From UBA5536 sp964592595 (GTDB lineage: Bacteria; Bacteroidota; Bacteroidia; Bacteroidales; F082): a DNA stretch of 64,000 nucleotides. The notes beneath the pieces were generated by a model. The model saw only the letters and a list, made by a program, of their open reading frames with translations. It had not been told where the DNA came from and ran no database searches. Below are positions 38,003 to 46,803 of this stretch, one piece after another (positions within the stretch are counted from its first letter, which is position 1; every line of letters starts with the position of its first letter). A program made the translations under genes and the position numbers. Location: positions 1 to 64,000 of the forward strand of contig CAZQFH010000010.1 in NCBI GenBank assembly GCA_964592595.1, given 5' to 3'.

Positions 38003-38036
38003 AAAACCGGTTCTGTTTTCAGTACCGGTTTTTCTT
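38003..38036 (+). terminator. Terminator after groEL
   Basis: AAAACCGGT (38003-38011) pairs perfectly with ACCGGTTTT (38024-38032), followed by TTCTTTT. It starts 27 bases after the groEL stop. Confidence 0.82.
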
Positions 38037-38073
38037 TTGTCTGGCAACACAAATGTAACAGCTACATTTTTAT

Positions 38074-38081
38074 TACCTTTG
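38074..38081 (+). promoter_or_regulatory. Candidate -7 element for the DUF4468 gene
   Basis: TACCTTTG, perfect TAnnTTTG, 31 bases before the ATG at 38112. Its position inside the longer ORF supports the later start for that gene. Confidence 0.45.
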
Positions 38082-38111
38082 TCAGGCATGCTATATATCA
38101 ATCGATTCGCT

Positions 38112-38657
38112 ATGAAAAAAATTCTTTTTACAAGCATTTCACTAATCATAATGCTTTTTTTCAACACAGCTTTTGCTCAAACCAAAACAATTCCATTCGA
38201 TGCGGAAGCCAAAAAAATCAAGTTTCAGCGAGTTATAGAAGAGGAAGGTGACCAAATGGAACTTTTCAATCGCTGCATTTTTTGGCTCAATGATTACTAC
38301 AAAGATCCTGTGCGTGTTACAACCGTGCGCGATGCGCCTTCAGGAAAAATTATGGGAAAACACACCATACGGTTAAAATATATGGATGACAAAGGCATAG
38401 AACAAACCGGTCCGGCTGTGATTTATGAATTTACGATAGAGGTAAAAGACAATCGCTATCGTTATACCATTACTGAGCTTATGCTGAAAACAGCATCCCG
38501 ATTCGAAATTGAACGCTGGCTCGATAAAGAAGATTCAGCTTATGATCCGCGTTGGGAAGATTATCTGGATCAAATAGCCGAATACGTTGAACAATGGAGT
38601 ACATTTTTAATTGAAAAAATGAAACCCGAACCTGTCCCGGTTGAAGATGAGTGGTAA
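38112..38657 (+). CDS. Exported DUF4468-type protein
   Basis: 181 residues from the ATG at 38112. The frame is open to 38037, but only this start places a signal peptide (MKKILFTSISLIIMLFFNTAFA) at the N-terminus and leaves room for the terminator and promoter before it. The mature part has IPFDAEAKKIKFQRVIEEEG, LFNRCIFWLNDYYK and KIMGKHTIRLKYM, the pattern of the DUF4468 (TBP-like fold) family found in Bacteroidota envelopes. The C-terminal half is acidic and Trp-rich. Function unknown; the family call is from memory of motifs. Confidence 0.72.
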   Translation: MKKILFTSISLIIMLFFNTAFAQTKTIPFDAEAKKIKFQRVIEEEGDQMELFNRCIFWLNDYYKDPVRVTTVRDAPSGKIMGKHTIRLKYMDDKGIEQTGPAVIYEFTIEVKDNRYRYTITELMLKTASRFEIERWLDKEDSAYDPRWEDYLDQIAEYVEQWSTFLIEKMKPEPVPVEDEW

Positions 38658-38676
38658 AAAACTATTTGAGTGTTTC

Positions 38677-38708
38677 TTTGATTATGAAACTTTTATTCCG
38701 TTATTTTG
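38677..38708 (+). promoter_or_regulatory. Promoter of the mevalonate operon
   Basis: TTTG (38677-38680), exactly 20 bases, TTATTTTG (38701-38708). Both elements and spacing fit the Bacteroidota housekeeping consensus with one mismatch. The leader to the start at 38756 is about 40 bases. Confidence 0.55.
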
Positions 38709-38755
38709 TTGGAGTATTTTGATTACAAAGATGCGTAACCAACAACAAGGCATCC

Positions 38756-40084
38756 ATGAAAAGAAAACGCGATATCATAATTAAAGGCTTTTCCAAACTT
38801 CTCAAAGAAGAAAAGCTAAAGCTGGTTGCGGAATATTTCGAAAATCCAGGTGAGGTTATAAGCCTGCTTAAAAGTTTTTGGCATACCGATGAAAAACAGC
38901 AAAAGCTTTTTGATGAATTCAGTGAGAACACCATCACTAATTTTTATATTCCTTATGGTATTTCTCCCAACGTAATCATCAATGGCCGTAACTACCTTGT
39001 TCCCATGGTAATTGAAGAAAGCTCTGTAGTTGCCGCAGCTTCGGCAGCAGCCAAATTTTGGAGCGAACGTGGAGGGTTTCATGCAGAAATTCTTGATGTA
39101 AAAAAGGTCGGACAGGTTCATTTTAGCTGGAATGGAAAACCAGAAACGCTGTTGCAATTGATGCCTCAGCTAAAAGATCACCTTATTCGTTCGGCTAAGC
39201 CCATAACCGCTAATATGGAAAAACGAGGTGGCGGTGTGCTTGATATCGAACTGGTAAACATGACAGATAAGCTCGAAAATTACTACCAATTACTGGTAAC
39301 TTTTGACACCCGCGATTCAATGGGTGCCAATTTTATCAATTCGGTACTCGAAGAATTTGGCCAAAGCCTCCGGCAGTTCCTTTCTGAACAGATTCAACTC
39401 ACAATTGAGGAAAGACAGGTAGAAATTATAATGGCAATTCTTTCGAATTATACTCCTGAATGTGTCGTTAAAATCTGGGTAGAATGCCCAATAGATGCAT
39501 TGGAAAATGTAGATGAAAAACTATCTGCAAGGGCTTTTGTGCAAAAATTTGAAAAGGCAGTAAATATCGCTCAGATTGATACTTACAGAGCCACAACGCA
39601 CAACAAGGGAATTTATAATGGCATTGACGCTGTGGCCATTGCAACAGGAAACGACTTCAGAGCTATTGAGGCTGCCGGTCATACTTATGCTTCGCGAAAT
39701 GGTCACTATCAAAGCCTTTCGCGTGTTGAAATTGAAAACAATACCTTCAGATTTATCCTGGAAGTTCCACTTGCGGTTGGAACGGTTGGCGGACTTACCA
39801 GTTTGCATCCTCTTGCCAAACAATCGCTCGAATTATTGGGCAATCCTACTGCTACAGAGTTGATGATGATCGCGGCAGTGATGGGTCTTGCCAATAATTT
39901 TTCAGCGGTAAAATCACTTACAACTACTGGCATTCAGGCTGGTCATATGAAAATGCATCTCTTTAATATTCTCAATCATTTTAAAGCCAGTGAAGCCGAA
40001 AAGTCTGCTGCTGTGAATCACTTTAAAGATCAAAAAGTTTCATTCTCCAGCGTTGGAAAATACATTGCTTCACTTCGCAGCTAA
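38756..40084 (+). CDS. Hydroxymethylglutaryl-CoA reductase, class II type
   Basis: 442 residues, the length of class II enzymes. It reduces HMG-CoA to mevalonate. Seen: the substrate segment VPMVIEESSVVAAASAAAKFW, DSMGANFINSVLEEFG, NKGIYNGIDAVAIATGNDFRA followed by IEAAGHTYASRNGHYQSLSR, and AGHMKMHLFNILNH with the catalytic His. There is no membrane anchor, so it is cytosolic. It is the first gene of a four-gene mevalonate operon; the stop abuts the GTG start of the next gene. Class II enzymes are sometimes named degradative, but the neighbours show a biosynthetic role here. Confidence 0.93.
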   Translation: MKRKRDIIIKGFSKLLKEEKLKLVAEYFENPGEVISLLKSFWHTDEKQQKLFDEFSENTITNFYIPYGISPNVIINGRNYLVPMVIEESSVVAAASAAAKFWSERGGFHAEILDVKKVGQVHFSWNGKPETLLQLMPQLKDHLIRSAKPITANMEKRGGGVLDIELVNMTDKLENYYQLLVTFDTRDSMGANFINSVLEEFGQSLRQFLSEQIQLTIEERQVEIIMAILSNYTPECVVKIWVECPIDALENVDEKLSARAFVQKFEKAVNIAQIDTYRATTHNKGIYNGIDAVAIATGNDFRAIEAAGHTYASRNGHYQSLSRVEIENNTFRFILEVPLAVGTVGGLTSLHPLAKQSLELLGNPTATELMMIAAVMGLANNFSAVKSLTTTGIQAGHMKMHLFNILNHFKASEAEKSAAVNHFKDQKVSFSSVGKYIASLRS

Positions 40085-41026
40085 GTGGATAATATACAAA
40101 CATTTAAAGCAAACGGCAAACTCCTGTTAACAGGAGAATACCTCGTACTTTACGGTGCATATGCTCTTGCAATGCCCGTAAATAAGGGACAACAAATGGA
40201 AGTGCAAACTATAAAAACAAGTAATCAAGCTGAAGTGATATGGGAAGCGCACAAACCAGGAGGGTTATGGTTTAAGTCACGATTCAAACTGCCAGATTTA
40301 TCGGTTGTAGAAACAAGTGATGCGAAAGTGACCAACAAATTACAAATGATTTTAATCACTTTGAAGCAATTAAATCCAACAGCATTCACCAAAAATTTAT
40401 CCTATCACTTTAAAACACAGATGAATTTTGAACCGGAATGGGGCTTTGGAAGCAGCTCAACGCTAATTGTCATGCTCTCGCGATGGGCTAAAGTAAATCC
40501 CTATACCCTGCTCAATTTCTCCATTGGCGGATCGGGATACGATATCGCCTGCGGGATGACTTCACAACCTATTATATATCAATTAAAAGGCCTTCAACCA
40601 CAACATCATCCCATAAACTTCGACCCGCCTTTTAAATCAAACTTATATTTTGTTTATCGAGGCAAAAAACAAGACAGTGCAAAAGCTATCCGTAAATTTA
40701 AGGAAGAAACCCCCTCAGAAAAAATTCAGGAAGCAGTTGAAAGCTTGAACAAAATCACTGAAAAAACACTAAAGTGTGATGATTTTGATGAATTTTGCGA
40801 TTTAATGCAACAACACGAAACACTGATTGCTAAGCTTACCGGATTAACACCAATAAAATCCTATTATCCTGAATTTGAAGGCTTAATGAAATCTCTTGGC
40901 GCATGGGGAGGCGACTTCTTACTGGCTGCTTCCCGGCGTGATGAACAAGAACTAAAATACTACTTTCAGCAAAACAAATTAAATCCTGTATTTAGGTACG
41001 ACGATTTAACGATTAAAGCCCATTGA
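40085..41026 (+). CDS. GYDIA-family GHMP kinase, candidate phosphomevalonate kinase
   Basis: 313 residues with a GTG start directly after the HMG-CoA reductase stop. GHMP kinase motifs: GKLLLTGEYLVLYGAYALA, the ATP loop PEWGFGSSSTLIVML, the hallmark IGGSGYDIACGM and a C-terminal GAWGGDFLLAASRR. The operon supplies HMG-CoA reductase, diphosphomevalonate decarboxylase and mevalonate kinase, and only the phosphomevalonate kinase step is missing, so I infer that this protein fills it. That is inference from context. The ATP loop lacks the usual second Gly-Leu (FGSSST instead of GLGSSA). Confidence 0.85.
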   Translation: MDNIQTFKANGKLLLTGEYLVLYGAYALAMPVNKGQQMEVQTIKTSNQAEVIWEAHKPGGLWFKSRFKLPDLSVVETSDAKVTNKLQMILITLKQLNPTAFTKNLSYHFKTQMNFEPEWGFGSSSTLIVMLSRWAKVNPYTLLNFSIGGSGYDIACGMTSQPIIYQLKGLQPQHHPINFDPPFKSNLYFVYRGKKQDSAKAIRKFKEETPSEKIQEAVESLNKITEKTLKCDDFDEFCDLMQQHETLIAKLTGLTPIKSYYPEFEGLMKSLGAWGGDFLLAASRRDEQELKYYFQQNKLNPVFRYDDLTIKAH

Positions 41027-41028
41027 AG

Positions 41029-42102
41029 ATGCATGATTTGGAAAACAAATGGCTTTTGGAAGCCACACAGGCTAATTCTGAAATTAATGGCAGCCTTTCG
41101 TGGCAAAGTCCATCCAATATTGCGCTCGTAAAATATTGGGGAAAACATGGCACGCAACTGCCAAACAATCCATCTATTTCATTCACTTTAAGCGAATCGC
41201 GCACCGAAACAACAATTCATTATTCGTCCCGAATCAATAATAAAGCAATAAGTTTCTATTTCGACGGAAACGAAAACCTTGCATTTGGTCAAAAAATCGA
41301 GAAGTTTTTGGCAACCATAAAGCCGTTTTTTCCTTTTCTGGAGCAGCTTCACCTCAAAATTGAGAGCCGCAATACTTTCCCACATTCCTCAGGCATAGCA
41401 TCCAGCGCATCGGCCATGAGTGCTCTTGTGATGGGTATGCTTGAGCTGGAAACAAAAATTAGTAACCGGCCTTTTGACTTTATTAAAGCATCTTGGTTTT
41501 CTCGTTTGGCCTCCGGAAGTGCCTCACGATCAGTATATCCTCATGCTGCTTTGTGGGGAAAAACTTCAGCACTATCCGAAAGTTCTGATCACTATGCAAT
41601 TCCACTACAAAAGTATTTACATCCTGTTTTCCTGAATTTTCGCGACAGTATTTTAATTGCAGATGCTGAGAAAAAAGCTGTTTCAAGTCGCACAGGACAT
41701 GCCCTTATGGATGGCAATCCCTATGCGCAAGCAAGGTACCAAACAGCGAATCAAAACACTATTGAATTACTAAACGCTTTGCAAAAAGGTGACTTAGAGC
41801 ATTTTATTCAAATTACTGAATCTGAAGCCTTGCAATTACACGCTTTAATGATGAGTTCAAAACCTTCATTTATCTTAATGAAGCCCAATAGCTTAAGTAT
41901 TATTTCTGCCATTCAGCAATTCCGAAAAAGCACCCAGATTCCAGTTTGTTTTACTTTGGATGCCGGACCAAATGTACACCTGCTTTACCCTGAAAATTAC
42001 AGGGAAAAAGTATCAGATTTTATTCAAAATGAGTTAGTAAAATGGTGTCAAAATGAATATTGGATCGACGACAAAACCGGTCTTGGCCCCTCGCCTTATT
42101 AA
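41029..42102 (+). CDS. mvaD: Diphosphomevalonate decarboxylase
   Basis: 357 residues from the ATG at 41029; a TTG at 41023 would overlap the previous stop. It converts mevalonate diphosphate to isopentenyl diphosphate with ATP. Seen: SPSNIALVKYWGKHGTQLPN, NPSISFTLSESRTETTI, the phosphate loop HSSGIASSASAMSALV, the catalytic region SRLASGSASRSVYPHAALWG and DAGPNVHLLY. Homologues are about 320-400 residues. The gene partly overlaps its neighbour, typical of translational coupling. Confidence 0.94.
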   Translation: MHDLENKWLLEATQANSEINGSLSWQSPSNIALVKYWGKHGTQLPNNPSISFTLSESRTETTIHYSSRINNKAISFYFDGNENLAFGQKIEKFLATIKPFFPFLEQLHLKIESRNTFPHSSGIASSASAMSALVMGMLELETKISNRPFDFIKASWFSRLASGSASRSVYPHAALWGKTSALSESSDHYAIPLQKYLHPVFLNFRDSILIADAEKKAVSSRTGHALMDGNPYAQARYQTANQNTIELLNALQKGDLEHFIQITESEALQLHALMMSSKPSFILMKPNSLSIISAIQQFRKSTQIPVCFTLDAGPNVHLLYPENYREKVSDFIQNELVKWCQNEYWIDDKTGLGPSPY

Positions 42103-42105
42103 GAA

Positions 42106-43011
42106 ATGAGCACACAAAATAAATCATACCCCGGAAAAATCATGTTATTCGGAGAATACAGCATCATCTGTGGCTCTAAAGCATTGGTTATTCCTTATGA
42201 TAAAGTAAGTGGCTGCTGGGAATATCAGGCAGCTGACAATTCAATACCTGCTTCTGTAAAAGATTCGCAAAATGGACTTAGAAAACTGCTTCACTATTTA
42301 GTTTCTAACGAAAGTACTTCAAATATAATTGATCTTCAAAGTTTTACCAGAGATATAGAATCTGGTCTATATTTTAGTTCCAACATTCCACAGCAATACG
42401 GTCTTGGCAGTTCAGGTGCATTGGTAGCCGCAATTTATGAGCGCTATAAATGGCATGAGGAGCATAATTTGGTGCAACTTAAAGTAAATCTTGCACTAAT
42501 TGAATCAGCTTTTCACGGAAACAGTTCGGGTATTGATCCGCTTTGCTGTTATCTTAACGAAGCTGTTTATATCGATCAAAATGGGACACCAAAAACGATT
42601 CAATTATACAACACTCCTAAACTTTCTGTTTTTCTGATTGATACAGGCATAAGCTCATCAACGGAACCTTTGGTTTCCTTTTTCAGAGAAAAACTACTTC
42701 ATTATTCGTTTTATAAAAAATTCAGTAATTTATATATCCCTCTGGTAAACAATGCCATTGAAGATTTCATCCATCAAAACAGCAGCGCCCTGCTTAAAAA
42801 AATGGAAACCATTAATTCCTTTCAATTTGACGCCTTTGACAAAATGATTCCCGATTCAATGCAACCATTTTTTAAACCTGTTTCTTCCAGGCCATTTCAG
42901 CTTAAAATTTGTGGCTCAGGAGGGGGAGGTTATTTGTTGGGTTTTACAGATAAAATGGAAGAAACCAAGTTGTATTTCGATCCCTATAAACTTCCATTAC
43001 TATTTTTATAG
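42106..43011 (+). CDS. Mevalonate kinase
   Basis: 301 residues. It phosphorylates mevalonate with ATP. Seen: PGKIMLFGEYSIICGSKALVIP, the ATP loop QYGLGSSGALVAAIYERY, the segment ESAFHGNSSGIDPLCCYLNE with the catalytic Asp, and the C-terminal LKICGSGGGGYLLGFTD. It begins three bases after the decarboxylase and ends 16 bases from the convergent cyanophycinase gene with no terminator between. Confidence 0.9.
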   Translation: MSTQNKSYPGKIMLFGEYSIICGSKALVIPYDKVSGCWEYQAADNSIPASVKDSQNGLRKLLHYLVSNESTSNIIDLQSFTRDIESGLYFSSNIPQQYGLGSSGALVAAIYERYKWHEEHNLVQLKVNLALIESAFHGNSSGIDPLCCYLNEAVYIDQNGTPKTIQLYNTPKLSVFLIDTGISSSTEPLVSFFREKLLHYSFYKKFSNLYIPLVNNAIEDFIHQNSSALLKKMETINSFQFDAFDKMIPDSMQPFFKPVSSRPFQLKICGSGGGGYLLGFTDKMEETKLYFDPYKLPLLFL

Positions 43012-43027
43012 GCAGCTAATCAAACGG

Positions 43028-43912
43028 TTAATAATCCATTCTTTTTGTATCTAAAACAAATTCGTCTCCAGGCAGATAGATACTCAGCGTCATGTTTTGG
43101 GCACCCAACAAACCGTTTTTCTCCCTTTTATCTTTGTGCGAATTTTGAAGCACAACAACCTGAGACAACCCGCGCACATATGCCCTATTGTCAGCCACCA
43201 AAATTGCTGTTGACTCATCAATGCCTATCAACAGCTCGTCAGGATTTTCGATAGCGGCAGCCATCAAACGGTTCATGCGCATTCTTTTCACAAAATGTTG
43301 ATCAATAATCGCGTGCTCGATTAAACCTAATCCTTCAGTTATTTCAATATTATTGGCTTCTATGGTACGGTATTCTCCGGTATATTTTTCATATTTGAGT
43401 TCGTTACCTGTAATCATTTTTTTACTTTGAACTGCAGCACCGGCGCTTGTTCCGGCGATTGTTGCCCCATTATGATAGGCGTCTAAAATAGCCTGATGCA
43501 ATGGCGAATTACCCACAATTTCCATAAACTTAGTTTGATCACCACCAGGCAAATAGATGATCGCCGCATTTCGCACCGAATCAAGTCGCGAAGCCGTCAT
43601 GTCAGAATCTTGCCGCAAATTAAAATTTACAATCCTGTCGAAACCTTGATTTTTAAATGAACGCCAGGCATAATAATAAGCCGTATCCGGTTCACTGCTC
43701 GACATGGGCAAGACAATACCATAATCCTTTTGCTTGTCAATCCCCGCTACTTCAATGATATCCTGAATCATGGCTGCAGGTCGTTTCCCTCCTCCGATAA
43801 TGTACAGTTTGCCATTTTTAGTTTGCGCAATACCGGCTTGCGATTGAGTAAATCCATCAGTTCCTTTAAAAACAAACAAAAAAATCAGACCAAAGTAAAT
43901 GAACCACTTCAT
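43028..43912 (-). CDS. cphB: Cyanophycinase (peptidase S51), periplasmic
   Basis: 294 residues. Signal peptide 1-22 and no lipobox, so periplasmic. Nucleophile Ser156 in TIAGTSAGAAV; GGDQ loop at 123-126; the family-specific IIDQHFVKRMRMNRLMAA (about 202-219), a cyanophycinase hallmark with the active-site His and the Arg residues; IGIDESTAI near 229. The enzyme cuts the poly-Asp backbone of cyanophycin to beta-Asp-Arg dipeptides. Its start overlaps the stop of the previous gene by four bases (ATGA), so the two are coupled. It is the last gene of the locus; convergent with mevalonate kinase. Related S51 enzymes include alpha-Asp dipeptidase PepE, but the hallmark favours cyanophycinase. Confidence 0.9.
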   Translation of the reverse strand: MKWFIYFGLIFLFVFKGTDGFTQSQAGIAQTKNGKLYIIGGGKRPAAMIQDIIEVAGIDKQKDYGIVLPMSSSEPDTAYYYAWRSFKNQGFDRIVNFNLRQDSDMTASRLDSVRNAAIIYLPGGDQTKFMEIVGNSPLHQAILDAYHNGATIAGTSAGAAVQSKKMITGNELKYEKYTGEYRTIEANNIEITEGLGLIEHAIIDQHFVKRMRMNRLMAAAIENPDELLIGIDESTAILVADNRAYVRGLSQVVVLQNSHKDKREKNGLLGAQNMTLSIYLPGDEFVLDTKRMDY

Positions 43913-45867
43913 ATTTTATTGAATTTAAAAACGTTGAAATAATTGTTTTCAATGCTTATTTTTAGCAGAAAACACCCTGCTGATAAGGTGTTGATATCGA
44001 TAGTGCCACCCGCGCCAACAACTCCCATAAGCTGTGTTTTACCGCTCGAATCGAAGATATGAAATACTTTTCCTGCCAAATATCCCGGCAAATAAAGGCT
44101 GGTTGTAGCGGGATTTGGATAAGGAAGAAATTTTTGCACATCGTTTTCTGAGATGTTATTTGTCAGATCAATGACAAAAGGTGTAGTACTATCCAATAAT
44201 TTATAGGTTAGCCTATCAAATCCGGCAATATTTCTTGGCCTGCCCGAACTTACAGCTGATTGATCCGTAATGCGTCCAAAAGTGTTGTTGTTGATGGCTA
44301 ATATCCCGGGAAAATCTCCTGAAACGAGAAGTTCGTAGTTTTGATCATTGGCAAGAAAACGGGCATAATTACCTTCTGATAACCACAATCCAAAACCCAG
44401 ATTTTCAGCAATCATGGCAAAGGGAATCCCTGTAGCAGCATTCTCATTATCAATAGCCTGTGAAAATGTATTGGGGATGACGATCATATTTTGCAGCAAT
44501 CCAAGTCCACTTTTCAGATCAAGAAGGCCGTCATAACTGGCATATTCCTGTGCATAGTTTACAACGGCTATTTTACCGGCAAAGCGACTGTCGCCTCCAA
44601 TCAGGGCTACCTGTTTATGGCCGTTTGTCATCTGTTCCATCAACAGCATGCCATTGGGTGTACCTTGCATAAAATCCATCAGTTTGAGGTACTCATTTTG
44701 GTAAAAAACAATTTTTTTCCAAGCTGATAATTTTTGCCGGATGATTTGATCATTACCATTTAAAGGATTGGCTTCAACCACCTCTACTTTGCACCCCTGA
44801 TTCACAAGCTGCGCGACCAGGTTACTAACTCCCCCGTTTTCCTGATTTGTGATAAGTATCAGACTATCTGAGTTTTGGCCAAAATTGCAAAAATCAAGAA
44901 TCAACTCCTGGTTATCGGTTAAGTCATCTGAACCGCTAAGCCAAAGTGGAATACCGTATGTTTCTGAACCTTCGTTTTCGATCATATTTTCATATCCTGT
45001 TACCTCCATGGTGTTTAAGTCAATTTCCGTTTGATGAATAAGTTGACTTACCAAAAGGTTATCTGCCAATAGTTTTTGTCCGCTTAGTCTGAAATTATTA
45101 TTTTCTCCGGCTTGTATTATTGCCACAGCTCCTGTTCCATAAGTTTTACCGGATAAATCAGAATTAATGCAAAAAGCTGTTTTGTCGTCAACGGCAACTC
45201 CCAGTGGTGTTGCGTTTCCATCAAGATTCCATCTGCCCATAAAACCCATGACTCTCGCAAAACGCGCTCTTTCAGCCGTATGACTTTCAAAAATCATTTC
45301 AGGCATAAAACCAAAAAAATCATCTGCAAGGGTCATGTATTGGTTATACGGATTTTCAAGGGCTTCCTCAGGATAAACAGTTCCGTAGCGGGCAGTAAAT
45401 AACACACCTGAAAGTATATGCAATCCGGCCGATGTACCAGCAATCACACCTCCATTTATAAATATTTCACTTACAGCATCCTGCAATACTGTATGCTTGT
45501 AACGACTGTAATAATCGTATTGATCACCACCTCGAAAAAAGACCACATCATAGGTAACCAAACTATCGTATAGTTGCTGTTGGTTGGCCGCTGATTGATT
45601 AGGAACTACAAAATTTCTGGCGTAAATTGCTCCACAGCTATTCATGAAATAATTTGGAAGCCATTCGCTTACGTCATTACTAACACCAATTATAGCCACT
45701 CTTTTTATGGATGATTCCGATACTGCCCAGGCATAAGGCTCATCGCTCCATCCACCTGCTGATTCACTACCGCCACCAACAAGCATAAGTTTGCCGGGGA
45801 TAGACTGTGCAAGAGTTGCCAATCCAAATAATAATAAATGCAAGCACAGAAGTATAGTCTTAGGCAT
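43909..45867 (-). CDS. T9SS-sorted cyanophycinase with a second, degenerate S51-like domain
   Basis: 652 residues. Signal peptide 1-20. Domain 1 (about 25-290) is an S51 peptidase: RGGDQ at 112-116, nucleophile Ser146 in IAGTSAGLH, and MIFESHTAERARFARVM (about 191-207) at the place of the DQHFxxRxRxxRL hallmark. Domain 2 (about 320-470) has the same order of elements but lost the key residues: LITNQENGGVSNLVAQLVNQ, then IVFYQNEYLKLMDFMQGTP where GGDQ should be, and ALIGGDSRFAGK where GTSAG should be. The last ~75 residues (LPYPNPATTSLYL, FHIFDSSGK, LSAGCFLLKI) are a type A T9SS sorting domain, so the enzyme should be exported to the surface or medium. Domain 2 may bind substrate or stabilise the dimer. 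Confidence 0.9.
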   Translation of the reverse strand: MPKTILLCLHLLLFGLATLAQSIPGKLMLVGGGSESAGGWSDEPYAWAVSESSIKRVAIIGVSNDVSEWLPNYFMNSCGAIYARNFVVPNQSAANQQQLYDSLVTYDVVFFRGGDQYDYYSRYKHTVLQDAVSEIFINGGVIAGTSAGLHILSGVLFTARYGTVYPEEALENPYNQYMTLADDFFGFMPEMIFESHTAERARFARVMGFMGRWNLDGNATPLGVAVDDKTAFCINSDLSGKTYGTGAVAIIQAGENNNFRLSGQKLLADNLLVSQLIHQTEIDLNTMEVTGYENMIENEGSETYGIPLWLSGSDDLTDNQELILDFCNFGQNSDSLILITNQENGGVSNLVAQLVNQGCKVEVVEANPLNGNDQIIRQKLSAWKKIVFYQNEYLKLMDFMQGTPNGMLLMEQMTNGHKQVALIGGDSRFAGKIAVVNYAQEYASYDGLLDLKSGLGLLQNMIVIPNTFSQAIDNENAATGIPFAMIAENLGFGLWLSEGNYARFLANDQNYELLVSGDFPGILAINNNTFGRITDQSAVSSGRPRNIAGFDRLTYKLLDSTTPFVIDLTNNISENDVQKFLPYPNPATTSLYLPGYLAGKVFHIFDSSGKTQLMGVVGAGGTIDINTLSAGCFLLKISIENNYFNVFKFNKI

Positions 45868-45929
45868 CGTATTTACAGATTAAGTTTTTAAAACGAGCAT
45901 GTTTGATAAGTTTGGAAATAAGGGTAAAA

Positions 45930-45953
45930 AAAGCCCCGAAAAATCGAGGCTTT
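45930..45953 (-). terminator. Terminator inside the cyanophycin locus
   Basis: A 10-base stem with one mismatch (45930-45939 with 45944-45953) and AAAA loop. Read leftward it ends in GGGGCTTTTTTTACCC, a classical T-run. It sits between the T9SS-sorted secreted protein gene and the two cyanophycinase genes, so those may be transcribed separately or at reduced level by read-through. Confidence 0.8.
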
Positions 45954-45972
45954 GAAAAATAACTGCTTCGCT

Positions 45973-46773
45973 TTATTCTTTAAATAATTTAAGCGTTTCA
46001 ATAACACGATTAGCTTTTAGCACTGTTACAAAGTAAATTCCAGCCACAAGATTTGCCGTTGAAATTTTTTCTTCAGCATGCATTTTTCTATCGGCTACAA
46101 CCTGGCCAAGTATATTCTGAATCCTGACCTGGTCAAAATCAGCACCAGCAATTGCAAGCTGTTCGTTAAAGGGATTAGGAAATACTTTTAATGCAGAAGC
46201 TTGTTCTTCAATCGTTCCAACTCCATCCCACAGTTCAAAACCACCATTTGCAATCAGGTTTTGTCCGCCTACTTCAAAGCTAACCTCGTCGATATAAACC
46301 GTTGCGTTGTCAACAAAACCATCATCGTCATAAAACTTAATCCAGGCATAGCCTTCCACAGCACCTTCCGGCACTGTACCCGTCCAACTGATGTTTTGCC
46401 AACTGTCGCCATCTTGTCCAAAAACAGGATCTTCGCCATAGATATCGCCTCCATCAGCATCATAAAATTCTGCATAAACCTTAATGCTAACTAATGGATC
46501 ATTGTCAAAATACCAAAGACTGTAAGTGTATGATTCTCCTGCCGTTACATCAAAGGTATAGGAAAGCAGATAGGGTACTTCGGCTTGCAGCAAGACCGCT
46601 TTGCAGCTAAAATCGCCTGCATAAACATTCTCTGTTTCCGGAAAGAGATGGATATCCGCTCCCGGATTCACTTCATCAGTAAACCAGTCATTTGGCATTG
46701 ATTGTGCCATTGCACCTGTTCCAAATAACAGTGCAAAAATTAAAGTAAGTAAAGATAAATTTTTCATAAGCAT
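45973..46773 (-). CDS. T9SS-sorted secreted protein with carbohydrate-binding-like beta-sandwich
   Basis: 266 residues. Signal peptide to about 23 (TGAMAQ). The middle (about 35-180) looks like a CBM-type jelly roll: YLLSYTFDVTAGESYTYSLW, SWQNISWTGTVPEGA, AWIKFYDDD and TVYIDEVSFE. It closes with NLIANGGFELWDG and a type A T9SS sorting domain (LKVFPNPFNEQLAI, RIQNILGQVV, LVAGIYFVTVLKANRVIETLKL). No catalytic motif is seen. Within the locus it could be a surface binding protein for cyanophycin granules, but no ligand is known. Confidence 0.82.
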   Translation of the reverse strand: MLMKNLSLLTLIFALLFGTGAMAQSMPNDWFTDEVNPGADIHLFPETENVYAGDFSCKAVLLQAEVPYLLSYTFDVTAGESYTYSLWYFDNDPLVSIKVYAEFYDADGGDIYGEDPVFGQDGDSWQNISWTGTVPEGAVEGYAWIKFYDDDGFVDNATVYIDEVSFEVGGQNLIANGGFELWDGVGTIEEQASALKVFPNPFNEQLAIAGADFDQVRIQNILGQVVADRKMHAEEKISTANLVAGIYFVTVLKANRVIETLKLFKE

Positions 46774-46803
46774 TGATTTTTATAGGTTAATAATTGGGTT
46801 GCA

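Noticed and set aside
38037..38111. Longer start for the DUF4468 protein
   Set aside because: The extra 25 residues overlap the end of the groEL terminator region and the gene's own promoter, and would bury the signal peptide.
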